Source: Pseudomonadota bacterium | GTDB lineage: Bacteria > Desulfobacterota > JAPLJL01 | Assembly (NCBI GenBank): GCA_026388615.1 | Contig: JAPLJL010000155.1 | Location: forward strand, 1 to 6,655 | Direction: 5' to 3' | Length of the DNA stretch: 6,655 bases | Part shown: positions 5,084-6,655 of the stretch, piece after piece | Layout: the number at the start of each line of letters is the position of its first letter | How positions within the stretch are numbered: position 1 is the first letter of the stretch | Notes under the pieces: generated by a model | Seen by the model: only the letters and a program-made list of their open reading frames with translations | Databases searched by the model: none | What the model was told of the DNA's origin: nothing | Position numbers and translations under genes: made by a program

Positions 5084-5806
5084 ATGGACCCGAACCTTCA
5101 AATCCAGAATCTGAGTTTCGGTTACCCGGGGAAAAAAATATTTGACTCCCTGACCTTTGCCGCCGAGAAAGGCCATTCCCTTGTCATTCTGGGCGCCAGC
5201 GGTTCGGGTAAAACCACTTTGCTCAAGTTGGCCGCCGGGATCATTTTCCCCGTGTCCGGCCAGGTCTTGATCAACGGGATCAACCTCAGCCAGGCCGCCT
5301 GGTCCCAGGCCCAAACCGTCTATCGGGAACTGGGCTTTCTCTTCCAGGACACGGCTTTAATCGCAAACATGAATATCTCCGACAATCTGGCCCTGCCCCT
5401 CCGTTATCACGGGAGGGGCTCTCCGGACGAGATCGCCCTCCGGGTTCTGGAATTCCTCCGCCAATTCGGCCTTGAAAATTATGCGGAAAGTCTCCCGGCC
5501 CAGATCTCGGTTGGCCTGAAAAAACGGGCAGCCCTGGCCCGGGCCCTGATCAACCAACCCCGGCTCCTTTTCCTGGACGACCCTCTGGCCGAGGCGGACC
5601 TTCGTTTCCAGGAGATGATCATCCAGATCGCCCGGGCGCAAAAGTCGCAGGGCACCCTTTCCCTGACCACCACTTCCAACTTCTCCGATGCCGTCCGCCT
5701 GGCTGATCACGTCATCCTCATTCAACAGGGTAAAATCATTAAAACCGGGAGCCCGGCCGAAGTCGAAACCGCCGCGCTCCAGGCGCTGAAAGAAGGACAG
5801 ATATGA
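5084..5806 (+). CDS. mlaF: MlaF-like ABC ATPase with non-consensus catalytic motifs
   Basis: Cytoplasmic nucleotide-binding subunit (240 aa) paired with MlaE. Walker A GASGSGKT (37-44) is intact, and the Q-loop is FQD (Gln88). The rest departs from consensus. The signature is ISVGLKKRAALARAL (141-155) where LSGG(M/Q) is usual, so the first glycine is Val143. Walker B is LLFLDDP (161-167), with Asp166 at the position of the catalytic Glu. At the H-switch the expected Val-Thr-His-Asp is replaced by TTTSN (195-199), with no His before ADHVILI (207-213). The length and flanking helices are normal and the frame is clean, so it is not an obvious pseudogene. ATP binding looks preserved; hydrolysis may be weak or mechanistically different (inference). 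The spacer before the ATG is AT-rich with no Shine-Dalgarno, suggesting coupling to mlaE. The ATGA at the end overlaps the mlaD start. Confidence 0.9.
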   Translation: MDPNLQIQNLSFGYPGKKIFDSLTFAAEKGHSLVILGASGSGKTTLLKLAAGIIFPVSGQVLINGINLSQAAWSQAQTVYRELGFLFQDTALIANMNISDNLALPLRYHGRGSPDEIALRVLEFLRQFGLENYAESLPAQISVGLKKRAALARALINQPRLLFLDDPLAEADLRFQEMIIQIARAQKSQGTLSLTTTSNFSDAVRLADHVILIQQGKIIKTGSPAEVETAALQALKEGQI

Positions 5807-6655
5807 AATTCAAATTCCGCCACCTGGAAAAGATCGTGGGAGCCTTCATCCTGATCTCCCTCCTGACCGTGCTCGTGGCCGTCATCGCCGTCGGGCGTGC
5901 CCAGAACTGGTTTGAAAAAAACTTCTCCTACCGCACGATTTTCACCCAGGCAGCCGGGGTCAGCCCGGGATCAGCGGTGCAGATGATGGGAATCAACATC
6001 GGGGAGGTTACCGCGGTCAACCTCAATGCCGAAAACCAGATCGAGGTCAGTTTCAAGGTCAGGGAGAAATATCTCGAAAAGATCCGTTCCGACTCGGTCG
6101 CCCGGGTGGCCAGTGCTTCGCTCCTGGGGGGCAAGATACTGGAGATTACCGTAGGGTCCCCTCTTCTCACTCCGGTAGAACCGCTCTCCGTCCTGCCCTC
6201 GGAGGAAGGCGGAGGAATCGCGGAGCTCCTGAAAAGCGGGCGGCTGGAATCCATCCTGGCCAAAGTAGATGGGATCATTTTTCACGTGCAGGAACTCAGC
6301 ACCAGACTGGTGGCCTCCTCCGATCAGCTGAAAATCACCCTGACCAACCTGGCGGTGATCACCGACCGGCTCCGGGAGGGCAAGGGCAGCGCCGGCCGCC
6401 TGCTTTCCGAAAAAGAGGATATTTACCAGGAGTTGTTGCGTTCGATCCAGAATACCCGCGAAGCGCTGGAAAACCTGAAAGCCACCTCCGCCGAGATCAG
6501 ACGCGCTTCCCCGGAGGCCCGCCGGCTGCTCGAGCAGGGGGAAACCAGTCTGATCGAAGCCCAGAAGGTGATCCGGGCGGTGCAAAAAACCTGGCCCCTG
6601 AACCGGAATATCCCCTCGACCAAAAACCCGACCCGGATCCAGCTGGATGCCCGGG
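5803..6655 (+). CDS. mlaD: MlaD-like MCE-domain protein (3' end outside window)
   Basis: The ATG at 5803 overlaps the mlaF stop by 4 nt (ATGA). The frame is open through the window edge (284 codons seen). Residues 1-10 are basic and cytoplasmic, with a single membrane anchor at ~11-31. The MCE domain spans ~43-118: YRTIFTQAAGVSPGSAVQ, then MMGINIGEV (61-69), VSFKVREKYLEKI and the LLGGKILEITVG strand (107-118). After it comes a long, mostly helical region with GKGSAGRLLSEKEDIY (193-208), a motif typical of MCE proteins with an extended C-terminal helix, then heptad-like helices (210-262) and TWPLNRN (263-269), which usually lies close to the end. The protein forms the periplasmic hexameric lipid-binding ring and tunnel docked on MlaE. 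Length and motif suggest only a few residues are missing, but the stop is not visible. Confidence 0.93.
   Translation, partial: MKFKFRHLEKIVGAFILISLLTVLVAVIAVGRAQNWFEKNFSYRTIFTQAAGVSPGSAVQMMGINIGEVTAVNLNAENQIEVSFKVREKYLEKIRSDSVARVASASLLGGKILEITVGSPLLTPVEPLSVLPSEEGGGIAELLKSGRLESILAKVDGIIFHVQELSTRLVASSDQLKITLTNLAVITDRLREGKGSAGRLLSEKEDIYQELLRSIQNTREALENLKATSAEIRRASPEARRLLEQGETSLIEAQKVIRAVQKTWPLNRNIPSTKNPTRIQLDAR

Noticed and set aside
5084..5806. mlaF as a pseudogene
   Set aside because: Full length, no frameshift or stop, Walker A and Q-loop intact and coupled start and stop to its neighbours, so it is kept as a gene with altered motifs.

Overview
The window looks like chromosomal DNA of a diderm (Gram-negative-type) bacterium. 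It encodes signal peptides leading to an outer-membrane beta-barrel, an AMIN-domain envelope protein and an MCE (Mla-type) lipid-transport cassette. The CFI-box C-terminal domain and a barrel resembling the MXAN_2562 family point toward Deltaproteobacteria/Myxococcota-like or candidate-phylum diderms. I cannot fix the phylum from sequence alone. No rRNA, tRNA, phage gene, transposase or CRISPR array is visible.

Left part (1-1157, minus strand): the 5' portion of a gene that runs off the window. It encodes a signal peptide, an AMIN domain, and then a very long Pro/Ala/Glu/Val-rich segment with a near-identical 135-nt direct repeat. This fits the N-terminus of a PilQ-like secretin or another AMIN-anchored envelope protein, but the defining C-terminal domain lies outside. 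A good promoter sits upstream of it (1221-1248). Between this gene and the next is an intergenic stretch (about 1249-1460) with some inverted repeats and no gene. It is followed by a dense cluster of REP-like palindromes (1461-1625).

Middle part (1540-4105, minus strand): a tight three-gene transcription unit. It is read in the order FN3/CFI-box surface protein, outer-membrane beta-barrel protein, truA (tRNA pseudouridine synthase), with gaps of only 2 and 5 nt. A consensus-like sigma70 promoter lies directly upstream of the first gene and predicts an extremely short leader. truA starts with TTG, and its last ~22 codons are written by the palindrome cluster.

Right part (4343-6655, plus strand): a divergent mlaE-mlaF-mlaD operon for an MCE phospholipid transporter, made of permease, ATPase and membrane-anchored substrate-binding protein (the last truncated by the window end). 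The most notable point is that the MlaF-like ATPase keeps Walker A but departs from consensus at the signature motif (ISVG for LSGG), the catalytic glutamate (Asp) and the H-switch (no His). This suggests an atypical or weakened ATPase engine. The shared theme of the window is the cell envelope; truA is the housekeeping outlier.
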